Positions 46,653 to 58,124 of a stretch of 64,000 nt of DNA are shown piece after piece. How positions within the stretch are numbered: position 1 is the first letter of the stretch; the number at the start of each line of letters is the position of its first letter. The stretch covers positions 3,162,001-3,226,000 of the forward strand of contig OY752141.1 of the NCBI GenBank assembly GCA_963573315.1, given 5' to 3'. The translations under genes and the position numbers were made by a program. Under the pieces are notes generated by a model, which was not told where the DNA came from, made no database searches, and saw only the letters and a program-made list of their open reading frames with translations. The DNA is from Entomortierella parvispora (Eukaryota; Mortierellomycota; Mortierellomycetes; Mortierellales; Mortierellaceae).

Positions 46653-49600
46653 TCAAATCTCTCCAGCCTGATGGGCCAAAGAATAAAACATCGAATGACG
46701 GTTCTTGAGCAAGACCTTGGGTGCCTCAAACTCCTGGACGTGTCCTTGGTCAAGGACCAAGATTTTGTCGGAATCCATGACCGTCTTGATCCTGTGGGCG
46801 ATCGTGATCACAGTTCGGTCCCGGAACTCGCTCCGGATTGTCTTTTGGATCAAATCATCCGTCTCCACGTCCACGGCCGCCGTGGCCTCGTCCAGGATCA
46901 AGATCTTTGATCTTCTCAACAAGGCCCGAGCTAGGCAAATCAAAGATTTTTGGCCCACAGAGAAATTCTCCCCGTTCTGAGCTACCTCAAAGGAGAGACC
47001 ACCCTGCAAGGTCGAGATGTGGTCCTTTAGATGGGCTCTCTCCAGGGCCTCCCATAGATCTGCGTCTGTGTGCTCGTGAAAAGGATCCAAGTTGTCACGG
47101 ATAGAACCTGCAAACAGGGTTGGGTCCTGAGGGATGATGGCCAGGTGGGAACGCAAGACCTTTAATCCCAATGTCGAAATATCGACCCCATCAATTTCGA
47201 TCGACCCTCCGTCCGTGTCGCGATGCATTGTATTCGACAAAAGGTCTTGCTCCAACAATTGATCATTCACATTCGCTGGATCACTAGCTCGAACCCAGTA
47301 ACTGTCTGCAGCCTCAATGATCCTGAACAGGGCCAATGTTAGTGAGGACTTGCCTGCACCCGTGCGACCAACCACACCGACCTTTTCCTGTGGCTGGATC
47401 GTCAGATCGACATCCTTGATACACAAATCCAGCCCTTCACGGTACCGGGCCGAGAATCCTCTAAAAACAAGACGGCCTTGAGCAGGCCATTGGTCCGGTA
47501 AGGCGACTCCGGTCTCCAAGGGGGCTTCAATTGGCATGGCAGAGTATTCTTGGATTCGCTCCAAGGAAACAAATTGGTTCTGGACCTCACTCATAGTTCT
47601 GACTAGGATTGAGATCACTAAAGTCAAGTTCAGGGCATACGCCAAAGCCATTCCGACCAGACTTGGGTCCAATTGATCGGCGTTCATGACTGCCAAAGCT
47701 GCGGTGACAAAGACCACAGCAGAGCAAAGAGTTTGGATCCGAATTGTCAACCAACGATTGGTCATGTTAAACATGAAGGTCCTGAATGAATACAGATCCG
47801 CACGACGTTCGCTCTCGATAAGGAATTGAGTGGAAAGACCCTGGGTGGCACGAATGGTAGAGACGCCGGCAAGAGATTCACTGAAATGTTGGTACAGAGG
47901 CGACTTTGAGACGGCTTGGAGTCGCTTCAACGCACCTGAGGACCGGATATAATAGTCTTGGATCAAGAAGAAGATAAAACCCAGAGGAGGAACAGCGATA
48001 AGGAAGAGGGGGGTTGAGTAGGATATGACCAAGAGAATGCCAAAGACGGTGGATGTGAAACTCAGGAGGGCTGGCAGGTTCTCAGGGATGGATGTGTCCA
48101 CTGCAGAGATGTCAGAAGAGAACAAATTGACGATTCTTCCCATTCTTATATTCATAGAGAAAAAAAAATATGGATATGAGTGTTGGTAACCGGTCAAGGC
48201 CACCCTCCTTTCCAAAACAAAAAAAAAACAAAAGACTTACGGAGTGGTATCAAAAAAGCTCATAGGCATTCGGAGGACGCGGGTCTGCAAATCGTTGTAG
48301 ATGACTTTGGCACCTTGGACACCACAGATCACGTTTGCGATATAGCTGACCATCACATCCACGATCAGATATCCCGACACCAACAAAGCGTAGCCGGCAA
48401 GGAAGAACGCGATCGATCGATGGTCTTCACGCTCATCCGCCGTGACCCAGTATCGAAGCCAAAAGTTGGTGGCGATCTGACAGCCTTGACCGAAACCGTA
48501 CATAAGCAAGCAAAAGAGGGCCTTGTGGTATGAGCTAGTATTGTCATTCATATACTATAAAAGGTTAGGAAACCGGCGTTCAATTAAAAAAAATGGTAAG
48601 CGATGGCGAGTGTCACAAACTTACATAGCGCGAGCATAGTCAACGTAGACTTTCCAAGTGACCCTGCCCTCTTGCATCTTTTCTGCTTTGACTAGTTCTC
48701 CGCCATTGTTCTTCTTGGTAGGCGTCGTCGTCCCAGGATCAGCCACAGCTTTAATCGGCTTGGGCGAAGGAGCAGCCTTGTCAGCCAAGGTGACTTGGCT
48801 GTCATCCTTTACGTGTTTGTCCTTGGACTTTTTTCGTTCCTGAACAGAATACTCGGTGATCAATTGGTAAAACGCGCCGCGTGCATGCATCAAGTCCTGG
48901 TAATCGCCCATCTCTGTGACCCATCCATCCTTGACCACGATAATCGAATCGACATTGTTCAAGTGATGGATACCGTGGGTCACCAGAAGACGCGTCTTGT
49001 CCCTCAAAAGGCCTTCAGGTCCGATCAAGTGCCTCCACAGATGCCGATCTACATGGGCGTCCACGGCACTTAGGGGATCATCCAGCAGATAGATGTCGGC
49101 ATTCTGATAAGCTGCACGAGCAAGCGAGACACGTTGTTTTTGGCCTCCTGAAAGGTTGATACCTCGCTCTCCGATTTCTGTCTCGTCTCCATTGGGGAGC
49201 ATCTCGATGTCGGGCAACAGTCCACAGGCAAAGAGGATGCGATTATATCGTTCATTATCAAAGGGCTTTCCCAGCAAGATGTTGTTCTTTAGGGAAGCAT
49301 TCAGGATCCAGGCTTGTTGAGGAACGTAGGCCACCTCTCCCCATAGATCGACCTGCCCGCTGGGTTGCATGTACATCTCGCCAATGATGGCGGACAGCAA
49401 GGAGGACTTTCCAGCACCGACACGACCCACGACTGTGGTCAGGGATCCATCAAGAATCTGGAGGTTGATGTTGGACAAAATTTGGCGAACTGCAGTCGAT
49501 GGTGTTGAAGAAGAGTTGCTGGACAAAAGAGGCTGACGTTCACCCTGGGCTTCAGTCGTGGTAGGCCCAGAGGCTGGAATTTCCTTCTCCCAAGCAAAAG

Positions 49601-52175
49601 AGGCGTTCTCAATCTTGATCGCTACAGAAGGCGTTTGCTGATGATGGGACTCACCCATGGAAGACGAGAAAATGTGCTGTTTCTTGGAGGTGGGGTGCCG
49701 CTCCGGGGCAGGACTAGTTCTGGGATGACGTTTGACCAAGGAGGAATCAATATCCTCCAGCAAGAGATATTTCTGGATTCGTCTGTTTGCGTTTCGAAGC
49801 GTCATTAGATGGCTGGTTGCCAGAGGTACCAAACCCATGGGGCGACTCACTAACGTGAAGGTGGCGATCCCGACAAAGATGACCTCGGGCGTCATTTTTG
49901 CAGGCGAGAAGTCGGGTCCACCCCAGTTGGCGTATACCGTAAACGTGGCGAGGACAATGAACAGGTTCACGGAAGAAAAGACGATCGTGAGGATGGATCG
50001 GATTGTGGCCAGGGCCTTTTGAGCCACGAGTTCGTTGGATCGGAGAACATTGATTCTTCGAAGGAAAGCGCTTTCCCTGTTGATGAACAAGACATGGTTG
50101 ACACTGTTAAGAACAATAGCTTTGAAGCGCTGTCAAACATAAACCACTCATATTCCGCCTACCATGAATACAACTTGACAATCTTGATGTTGGCCAAGAT
50201 CTCGGTCACCATTCTAAGGCGGGCATCCATGGCCTTGAGCTTGTTCTTCTGGTACGAAAGCATGAACTTTGCCATTCTGGTCTGTACAGGTGTAATCAAC
50301 ATGAACGTTCCGATGCCCGCAATCAGGGACCAACCCACCAAGCGGTATAGCAACACCAGGCCAATCGAGATCTCGAATGGAATCGTGAGCACCAAAGGCA
50401 AAAAGTTTTGGGAAACCATCCAGACTTCTGCGTCAACCGCCATGTGGCTCGTGATCTCTCCCAGAGTGGATTTCTTGCGGGCATCAGGCGACAACCGGAG
50501 GGCCTTGCGGTAAATCATACCCTGAAGAGCATTCCGAACACCGAGAGCCAAGAGGGAGCACTCTTGAGAGGAGACGGAAAGAAAGAGGGCACTGAAGACA
50601 TTGCCGAAAAAGATGCCCGTGGCGACCAGCATGCCATAGGCCATGGCAGGCGGAGGCGTTCCATTCTTGAGAGCCTCGCCGTAATCGGTAAAGTATTGGA
50701 GCAAGAACCCAAAGAGATAGATCGGGATATACATCATTCCAAAGCTCATCAAACGGAGGATCATAGTCCCCGCAATCTGAAATCGGTAAGCGCCGAGAAT
50801 GGTCAGGAGCAAGGAAGGGCCGGCCAATTCCGATTTCTTGAGTTTGTCTTGAGCGCGCAGACGCTCGTATCGGGCCACTTTCTTGTCCCAACGCGAGGAA
50901 ATACGATCGTAATTGGGTCGACCTTTGATCTCCTCCATGATCTTCTCATCAATGTCAGCCGCCGTCAGGGTTCGAGTGGCTCCAAGGGACATCATTGGCT
51001 GGGTATAGTGAAAAGTCAAGCGAGAAAACAAGTTTGCTTGGTCGTAAAGCGTCAAGTGTTCCTTTTCTCGGCTCTCGCGCTGGACCCTTGTATTACCCCG
51101 GGGGAATGCCTCCACGAAAAAGGCAGCAGCGATAGAGCCGGTAAAGATAAGAAGGTACCGGAAGGGGTCCATCTTGTAGGCCGAGACTGGAGGAGGGTCC
51201 AGTTGATGAACATTGTTGTCATCTTTTGCCGCTCCCCATAGGAGAAAGAGTGAGAGACCACTGCCGAGGAGGGTCACAAGATAATAGGTAAAGAGAGAGT
51301 CTGAGGACCGGATCTCGAATCGATGCTCGTTCTTGTTCAGGACCATCGCCGTGGACTGATACGTGTCGTTGTAAAAAAGGAAGGACCATTGCCAACAGCA
51401 GGGTTGATAGCAAGAAGAAAAAGAAAAGAACAGGGAGCAACAAGATTAGACACCGTGTCAAGTTGAACGTGCTCTCCGCGCACCAAGCGCACTCCGACAG
51501 TCGCGGGTTGGGCGAAGCAGGAACAACAATGATGTTTTCCCAGGAACCCAACGCGACGCATCTCCGTCATCTTTGCAGTTGAACAACAGGCCTTCGGGGT
51601 CAGGTGCGCCAAAAAGCACTGAGCCTTTGAGCCCATGTCAAATACGTGAATGAACCTTGTTTGCGTCAATTGAACCAAGCGCACCCCTCACCCCTCTCCC
51701 GTAACTCCTATCCCACCTTCCTTCCTTCCGCATGAAGGTTTACTCTGCTCCCTAGCATCTCCCTCTTTCCCTCCCCATAAAGTTTTATTATTCGGCAAAA
51801 CATGCCCGTGTCATTTACTGCACACGAATGCAAGTTCATCCATAAAGTGAAAACGAGGACGGTACGCACCCATGCGATCACCAGGAAGAGGCAGCTCATC
51901 AAAAGTCCATCGGCCTCTGCCAGATATGGGCCCGTGATGAGTGCAAATGCCAGACCCAATGCAGAGACGATGGCAGAGGTGATAAAGACTTGGGACGGCC
52001 AGTAGATCAGACCCGTTCGACCGTACGAGTGAGGACTTGGGTGATGGCTCTTCAACCAACGGATACGGGCTATAAAGGCAACGGTGGCGACCATAGCTGG
52101 GATCGACAGGAGGGTGGAATAACCGCCATGATTCACCAAGAACGCCACCCAGTCCTTTGTGGGATCGTTGGACAT
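46653..52175 (-). CDS. Second long-type ABCC (MRP) ABC transporter
   Basis: Five exons: 52175-51870, 51355-50163, 50076-48625, 48534-48241 and 48144-46653, giving about 1578 residues. The layout matches the ABCC gene at 1.4-6.3 kb: an N-terminal membrane region with GRTGLIYWPS, TMD1, NBD1 (GRVGAGKSS, LSGGQ, LLDDPLSAVD), TMD2 and NBD2 (GRTGAGKSS, FSVGQKSL, LILDEATAAVD). It carries the same ~34-residue NBD2 insertion, but with different sequence. The Met at 52175 directly precedes the first hydrophobic helix. Intron 1 is long (514 nt), and an extra intron (48535-48624) is absent from the other copy. Its role is presumed to be export or vacuolar sequestration of conjugates or toxins; the substrate is unknown. 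Confidence 0.93.
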
Positions 52176-52907
52176 GGAGGGACTTTGTAGGACTTGAAGA
52201 CTATGGAAGGGAAGAGTGAAGAGTGAAAAGACAACTAAAAAAGAAATGGCTAAGTAACGAGATGAGTGAAAGAGTGAGGGGGTGGGGGGGATCAGAGTTG
52301 AATGAATGGGGACAGAAGAGGGACGAAGAGGGGAGAGATGAGGGAGAGATGAGAGTTGAGGGAGGGATGAGAGATGAGGAGAGAAAAAGACAGGAACGGA
52401 CTCGTTTGTCCCGTCCCGCGACGGACGCCGCGATTTTTTTTAGTTTCGATCCTCTCTCTGTTCCTGTCGCCCGCGCTCCTTATCTCTTTTTCTCTATTTC
52501 TCCATCTCCTTCCTTTCTTTGTCCTTCCTTCCTTGGTCAAGAACTTGACACCTTGGGATATCTGTACTAGTACGCAACCGAAACTGTGGGCTGGCACATG
52601 GCGATCGGTGGACAATACTGGCAGGGTCTCCAACCCTCAGAGTCGACCACGTTCGGGGGCTCTCCTCCTCGCCCTCTGCAACAAGAAACGCCACGCCGCG
52701 GCGATCTGTATGTGTTTGCTTGCGCGATTTTTTTTTATTCCTTTTTTATTCTGAGGGTCGATGGTTATATATCTTATCTTCCTGGGTAAACATGCTCACG
52801 CTTCTTGAAGGGCGTAGTAGAAAGGCAGGACGGCCAAGGGATTCCTAGCCATGGCAACAAGTACAACACAATCGACAACGCGTCGTATTTTTTTTTCTTG
52901 ACTCCTC
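52176..52907. promoter_or_regulatory. Upstream region of ABC gene / 3' flank of the dehydrogenase gene
   Basis: About 730 bases. They include a GAGATGAGG-type minisatellite-like stretch (52315-52385), which is C/T-rich on the ABC sense strand, and CATTCATT on the sense strand at about 52300-52308. A/T-rich sequence follows (52725-52780). No gene is supported. Confidence 0.5.
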
Positions 52908-54493
52908 TTACTTGAGGTTAACTCCAGTAAACTCGACACTCTTGGCCCACAACAATTCCTGGGCCTTCTCGTCCAAAGCAATTGGGTTGGGCACGCGAGG
53001 AATCTGGTCGAAAAAGTACTCGCCCGACACATTTTCCAAGCCGGGGGCCAAGGCCAGATAGATCGAGCTCATAGCACCCACCAAGGGGGTGCGGCAGACA
53101 ATCTTGCCGGGAATCATCACCAAGTTCATGAGGGGGTTGTGGCGGAACAATTCTGTGCTGCAGGCTCCGGGGTGGCAAGCGTTGATGGTCACCTTGGATC
53201 GCTTCTCTTGCAGACGACGGTTCAGGGCCTTGACAAAGAGCAAGTTGGAGAGTTTGGAGTAAGAGTAATGGCCCAAGCGCGAGTATCCTTGGGGAGACTG
53301 GAGCAAATCATAGTTAATTTGGTTTGAAGAATACAGGGCTCCGGAAGAGAGAACGACGATGCGTCCCTGAGGGCCATCGTGGAGCAAAGGAATGAGCTCG
53401 AGCGTAAGGATATAGTGACCAAGGTGGTTCTACAGTGAAGGGGGGATATTGGATAAATGGTTGTTAGGGACGATGGCTGTTTTGAGCCTCTGTTTGAACG
53501 AGGTCGAGCCGCTTACCACTCCAAACTGCATCTCGTAACCTTCGGCAGTCAAGGCAAAAGGAATGTCCATCATGCCAGCGTCTATTTTGTTCAAACAAAG
53601 GGTAAGTTAGCTAAGCGGTGCTCTCCGCCCATTTTTCAATTTCATCATGCCACAACAAACGCGCTCTGACGTACTGTTGACAAGAACATCCAGACGAGAG
53701 TGTAAACTTCTGAATTCGCGCGTGAAGGCCTTGACGCTCGCTTGCGAAGAAAGATCCAAGGGAAGAACAGTGATTTTGCCCTTGATGCCAGTCTCGGCCT
53801 CGATCTTGTCAATGGCCTCTTGTCCTCTGCTCACAGTCCTGCAAGCTGAGGTTTTTTTGAGATGTTATCCAAGCGTGCAGAGGAAAAGGGAAAAAAAAGT
53901 TGGTCAGGGGGAAAGAGGACTGAGCATCACGTTATTTTGTTCTTTACCAATCACGGTCGTGTACCCGGCCTCAACCAGAGCCTTTGCGGTCTCATAACCC
54001 AAGCCAGCGTTTCCGCCTACGACAGAGTCATTCAGGAAGTATTAGTGATCGTTGCGATTGAAAACGAAAAGCACCAGAGGGGGAGAGGTTAAAAGTAAAC
54101 ACCATACCAGTAACAATGGCAACAGGAGATCCCGAGATGGAGGCTTTGGCTTGGTCAATCCAAAGCTGGCGGCGTTTCTTGGTCTGAGCGACCAAGTCGT
54201 GCTGGTAAATGAGCTGCCAAAGGTTAAGCACAGTCTCCATGATTCCTAGGATGCAACATAACACGAACGAAGCCAAGTATTAGCAAGAACGAAAGGAATC
54301 ATGCAAGGAAGCACGTTCGAGGGAAGGGGCTGAGAAATAAAAACGCTAAGAATTGCTTGACACACTTGTGTTTCTTTCACGTACCGACCAAAGTGGCGGT
54401 CAAGCCGAGTGGGAGGGTCAATGAGGCTTTGGAGATCCAAAGCAAAAAGCGGTCGTGCCAATGGGCACGAGGAGGAAGAATCACAGTCGACAT
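52908..54493 (-). CDS. Short-chain dehydrogenase/reductase (retinol dehydrogenase-like)
   Basis: Six exons: 54493-54385, 54245-54108, 54016-53948, 53845-53675, 53581-53517 and 53429-52908, giving 357 residues. A hydrophobic N-terminal segment (FLLWISKASLTLPLGLTATLV) suggests an ER or lipid-droplet membrane anchor. The Rossmann motif TGGNAGLG follows near residue 82 (T-G-x3-G-x-G), then ACRTVSRG, LPLDLSS, NNAG, and the catalytic Ser in VVLSSGALYS with Y-x3-K in HYSYSKLSN (about residues 241 and 245). CHPGACSTELFRH is the usual post-catalytic PG motif. It is expected to use NADP(H) on a lipid alcohol, aldehyde or ketone; the substrate cannot be assigned. The first Met gives the anchor. All introns are 87-139 nt. 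Confidence 0.92.
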
Positions 54494-54798
54494 TGCGATG
54501 TAGTGAAATGGAGGGAGGTAAAGGTGAGAAACGGTGATGGGAAAGAGAAGAAGAGACACATGATGTCGAAACAGTTGTGACGATGACCACCCGTGCATTC
54601 AGGGCGGACCTCTTTTGCTCTCAGACATCCTCTCCAGCCGAATGCCCACTTGCCCCCAATTGCTCAAAGGACGCGTCTCCGATTTGCAACTTCATGTGAA
54701 TATCAAATCAAACGATCGAGCACACTGGTCCATGAGAGCTGCACATCGACGGCGTACAAGAAGCGCACAGCTTTAATCATATCGATCATAAGGCTTTG
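54494..54798. other. Spacer between deubiquitinase 3' end and dehydrogenase start
   Basis: About 305 bases. It contains the dehydrogenase leader and the 3' flank of the minus-strand UCH gene. No other feature is seen. Confidence 0.4.
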
Positions 54799-55963
54799 CT
54801 AATAGTCATCGTCGTCAGGGGCTGTGGTCGCCACAATGACATTGAAGTGGAGGTTGTCGGGATCGCGACTAACAAATTCTCTTGCGACGCGAATCGAGTC
54901 CTACAAAGACAAAAACCAGCACAACGAGTTAGTTCCTGACGTTGGACTCGACCATTCTACAGGTTATAAAACCGACCAACTTTAAAACTTACAGCCAAAA
55001 AGGCATCCTTGGTTGTTTGTCCATGGTTGATTGGGTATGGCTTGTTACCATCCAACTCGTAGAGGTGGCCGTCTCTCTCGATCAGGCACACGTAATGAAG
55101 GTCGACCTCATCAGCGAGATCCGGTGTAGCAGTCTGACCTGTGGAAGCATGGCTCTTATGGACACTTGCCAAGGATTCGTCTTCCTCCAATGCCTGAGCT
55201 CTTTCTGGTGGGGACAAGTTGATAGTCTTTTCCAAGAATTTTTTCATAATACCGCCTTCAGCTACACAAATGAAAAAAAAGAGAGAGGTGATTAATAAAT
55301 CTCCGTTGAAAGGCTTCGCTGAATGTTGACAGTAGCAATCAATTACTCAGTTCCAATTCTCCGCCATGGGCCCAGTTGTTGGCGATCGAATGAAGGACTC
55401 CCATGGTGCCGCAGGCGTTGGAAATGGTTTGTGGATAAAAGACAACGTTGGGACTAACAATCTGACCCTTCAGATCTATCCTCTTCTTCTCCTCCTGAAT
55501 GTACGCCTCATACTTTTCCGACACGGGGAAAAGCAAGATCAAGGCATGAACAGGTTGTGGGATCATCGCCATAAGTTCCTCATCCAGACCTAGCAAAAAC
55601 AAGAACGCGAACCTGGGTGAGATCGCGCAGTTGGATACATACTAGTCGACAGCCATCCATTTGACCCTACCGAGAACATCTGCATATCTCCAAGGCGCAG
55701 GCACTCCCAAATCACGGACATACTAAGAAAGAGGAAAGGAAGAGTGTTACTTGATGGCTCAGTGTCCTGTTCTTGTCGCAACATTGAACTATGGCAGTAC
55801 CTTGTCAAGGACCTAATGGCGCGTCCATTGTGGAATGGGAAACAAACATGTTAGCTCCTTCATTCGATGTCCGAACTGACGGAAATGAGAGTCATACCTC
55901 CGGGTTGGACTCAAGAGGGAGCCAGCGGATTGTTTTCTTGGGTCGTTCCTGTGGTGTCGCCAT
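54799..55963 (-). CDS. UCH-family ubiquitin C-terminal hydrolase (UCHL3/Yuh1-like, peptidase C12)
   Basis: Six exons: 55963-55898, 55812-55801, 55722-55671, 55589-55347, 55261-54993 and 54900-54799, giving 247 residues, close to the family's usual ~230. It opens with RWLPLESNPEVLDKYVRDLG. FYPQTISNACGTMGVLHSIANN contains the oxyanion Gln and catalytic Cys (about residue 103). VDLHYVCLI contains the His and LYELDGNKPYPINHG the Asp. It removes small adducts or peptide tails from ubiquitin and Nedd8-like proteins in the cytosol. Exon 2 is only 12 nt and encodes VLDK, exactly filling the conserved NPEV..KYV gap. The C-terminus ends in acidic residues. The start is the first Met, followed by a Lys/Arg-rich segment. 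Confidence 0.94.
55801..55812 (-). other. 12-nt micro-exon of the UCH gene (VLDK)
   Basis: Flanked by an acceptor (CCATTAG, AG at 55814-55813) and a donor (GTACTG from 55800). Without it the frame is kept but the conserved residues between NPE and YVRDLG are missing. With it the protein matches the UCH N-terminal pattern. Confidence 0.8.
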
Positions 55964-56120
55964 GGTGGGTTTGAATTATAATGGTAAATGGGTGGAAACA
56001 ACAAAAAGCTCGACTGCGGCAAAGCCCAACGACGTGCCGAAGATTAATTAAGGGTATAAATGATACATGGTGTCAAAGGACTTCTTCTCGCACGAACGAT
56101 TTATTTGGCAGCAGTGCTAA

Positions 56121-57734
56121 CTAGTAGTCATAGTAGCTTTCGTAAATGTCTCCGGCAGTTTGTCCGAACGCGTCAATGTCATCATTATAACCACCGAAAT
56201 AAGGCATCCCTCCACAAGTGTCATCATAGACATCTTGGAAAACATTGTACGCTGGACGCTTGTAAGGCGGTCTCACATTGACATGTTTGATCCCTCTTTC
56301 CTCCAAAGCATTCTTGATTTGGTTATAGGCCGGATCATGAGGTGGGATATAGCCCTCAAGAGTCTCGAGTTGCTTCCAGTTCTCCAACATCCACCCCACA
56401 ACCTCAAAACCACGTTTGCTGACGGCTTTCTCAAGAGTTCCTCTTCCGTGAAAATGCTTCAGTTTGGTCAAAGTCTTTAGCCGACCGATACCGGCTCTCA
56501 CAGATATATCCAGCGGATCCTTCTCATCGGGTATTCCGATGGTGAGTGACTCCAGCTTTGTAAGCGCAGCCAGCGTGTTGTAGAACTGAGTTTGTGCATG
56601 CATAAGATCGCTCTGATAACTGCAAAAAGGCATCCTGATGTTGATATCCAGCACTTGGAGATTGCTGCAAACCCAAGGAAGTACATAGAGATCCTCGTGG
56701 CGTATCTCATTGGCAGTGAATTTCAAGAGATTTGGGCAGTTGCTCAAGATGTCGTGGATTGTCCTGCTTGGCCTACGATCAGCACCCTTGATCTTGAGTT
56801 CCGTGAGAGTGGGGAAATGGCGACGAAGGGCTTCGAGACTTTTAGGACCCACCGCATACTCCACCACAAACTTTTCAATCTTGGGAAAGGCATCCTGGAT
56901 CAAGGCCATTTCTTGATCTGTGAGCACCGACAGTAATTCCAAAGACGTCAACGCGGGACAGGCCTCAGGGACGCGTTTACAAAACTCTTCGACAGGCATC
57001 TTTTCCTGACGGTCTTCCCAGACGAGCGAGGACAGGTTTGGGCATCGAACGATCCACTCCAGCCGTCCCGGGTGTTGCAAAACATCCTTGGCTCCACGCA
57101 GCTCCAAGTGACGCAACTTTGGGAATGAAACATCATCTTTCTCCCACTCGAATACTTGGAAGGTGTCGTCCTGTGTGGCGAGTTGTTGCATGAGGGGTAC
57201 TGTTGTCCGGAAGTACTCCCCCTTTTCGATAAAGTGGAGTCCTTTCGTTTCCAGGACGTCGAGATGTAGACACGTCTGCATCGCGTTCAAAAACTTTTCA
57301 GTCACGCCTGCCTTCAAGCTACCACCATCGATTTTGATCTTGTGGAGGAGAGGCAGGTTTTCGATCATCTCTGCGAGGATGCCCCAAGTTCCCTCGAACC
57401 CTGGCTTGTGCTTAGCGGATCCATCCTTGCTTTTGAAGTGAACGGTGCGGAGGTTGGGACACCGCACCATGCGAATACGAGCCGGTTTGCTGTCAGAGAT
57501 GGGATAGGTGAGGTGTTGGATGTGGTGGGCATTCTGCTTCATCTGCTCGATCGACGGCTGACGGAGAGTTGTTTTGGGGTTGCTGTCATATTCGACTGAG
57601 CTCCATGTCGCTCGTTCAAACTCGGACTTCCATTGCTTGCAGACGCGCATGCACGTGGCGGTCTGGCTCTTGGTCAAGAATGTAGCGACCCATGCCAGGA
57701 TCTCTGGCATCAACAATGCTTCTGGAGTGGACAT
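56121..57734 (-). CDS. F-box protein with LRR-like C-terminal region
   Basis: Single exon of 537 residues from Met 57734. The N-terminal F-box (ALLMPEILAWVATFLTKSQ, then CMRVCKQWKSEFERATWSS, about residues 5-50) would bind Skp1 in an SCF ubiquitin ligase. The rest is a run of leucine-rich-repeat-like segments, such as CPNLRTVHF, FPKLRHLELRGA, CPNLSSLVWED, CPALTSLELL and CPNLLKFTANEI, which would recruit substrates. Large families of this type are common in Mortierella-like fungi, usually without known targets. It is intronless, unlike its neighbours. The C-terminal ~40 residues are Tyr/Asp/Gly-rich and may be flexible. Confidence 0.85.
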   Translation of the reverse strand: MSTPEALLMPEILAWVATFLTKSQTATCMRVCKQWKSEFERATWSSVEYDSNPKTTLRQPSIEQMKQNAHHIQHLTYPISDSKPARIRMVRCPNLRTVHFKSKDGSAKHKPGFEGTWGILAEMIENLPLLHKIKIDGGSLKAGVTEKFLNAMQTCLHLDVLETKGLHFIEKGEYFRTTVPLMQQLATQDDTFQVFEWEKDDVSFPKLRHLELRGAKDVLQHPGRLEWIVRCPNLSSLVWEDRQEKMPVEEFCKRVPEACPALTSLELLSVLTDQEMALIQDAFPKIEKFVVEYAVGPKSLEALRRHFPTLTELKIKGADRRPSRTIHDILSNCPNLLKFTANEIRHEDLYVLPWVCSNLQVLDINIRMPFCSYQSDLMHAQTQFYNTLAALTKLESLTIGIPDEKDPLDISVRAGIGRLKTLTKLKHFHGRGTLEKAVSKRGFEVVGWMLENWKQLETLEGYIPPHDPAYNQIKNALEERGIKHVNVRPPYKRPAYNVFQDVYDDTCGGMPYFGGYNDDIDAFGQTAGDIYESYYDY

Positions 57735-58124
57735 TGCGAAGGAGTACGATGTGGGAGGGGAGTGGAGAGGGTGAAGAGAGGGCAAGGATGGAATGAAGAG
57801 ACGGAATGAATGAAGTTAGTTGAAAAGATCAAGGGGCGTGTTTTTTTTTTGAGCGGAAACCCAAATCTGAGCTGTGCCCCTGGCTCTTTGAAACTTCTAA
57901 AAGTCCCGTATCTACGCTTTCTGCTGTCACTGGTAGACTACAAGATCTTTTCCTAGCCAATGCAACACCAAACTTGATAGATGGTGGCTCTTACAATCTT
58001 GGAACAGTGAATGACGACCTGAAGTCAATAAAATTGATCCCCAAGAAGAAGGACATATTCTCAGCACTCGTACTTCGCATTTTAATATGTAATTCGTTCA
58101 ACGACTATCAACGACTATCAACAA
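57735..58124. promoter_or_regulatory. F-box gene leader and helicase 3' flank
   Basis: About 390 bases between the minus-strand helicase stop and the minus-strand F-box start. CATTCATTC on the sense strand (about 57803-57812) precedes the F-box start. A short tandem repeat of CAACGACTAT (58097-58120) abuts the helicase stop. Confidence 0.5.

Noticed and set aside
46386-46910. Plus-strand frame of 174 codons overlapping the ABC gene 3' end
   Set aside because: Its second half is the mirror of ABC NBD2 coding sequence. Conservation belongs to the minus strand.
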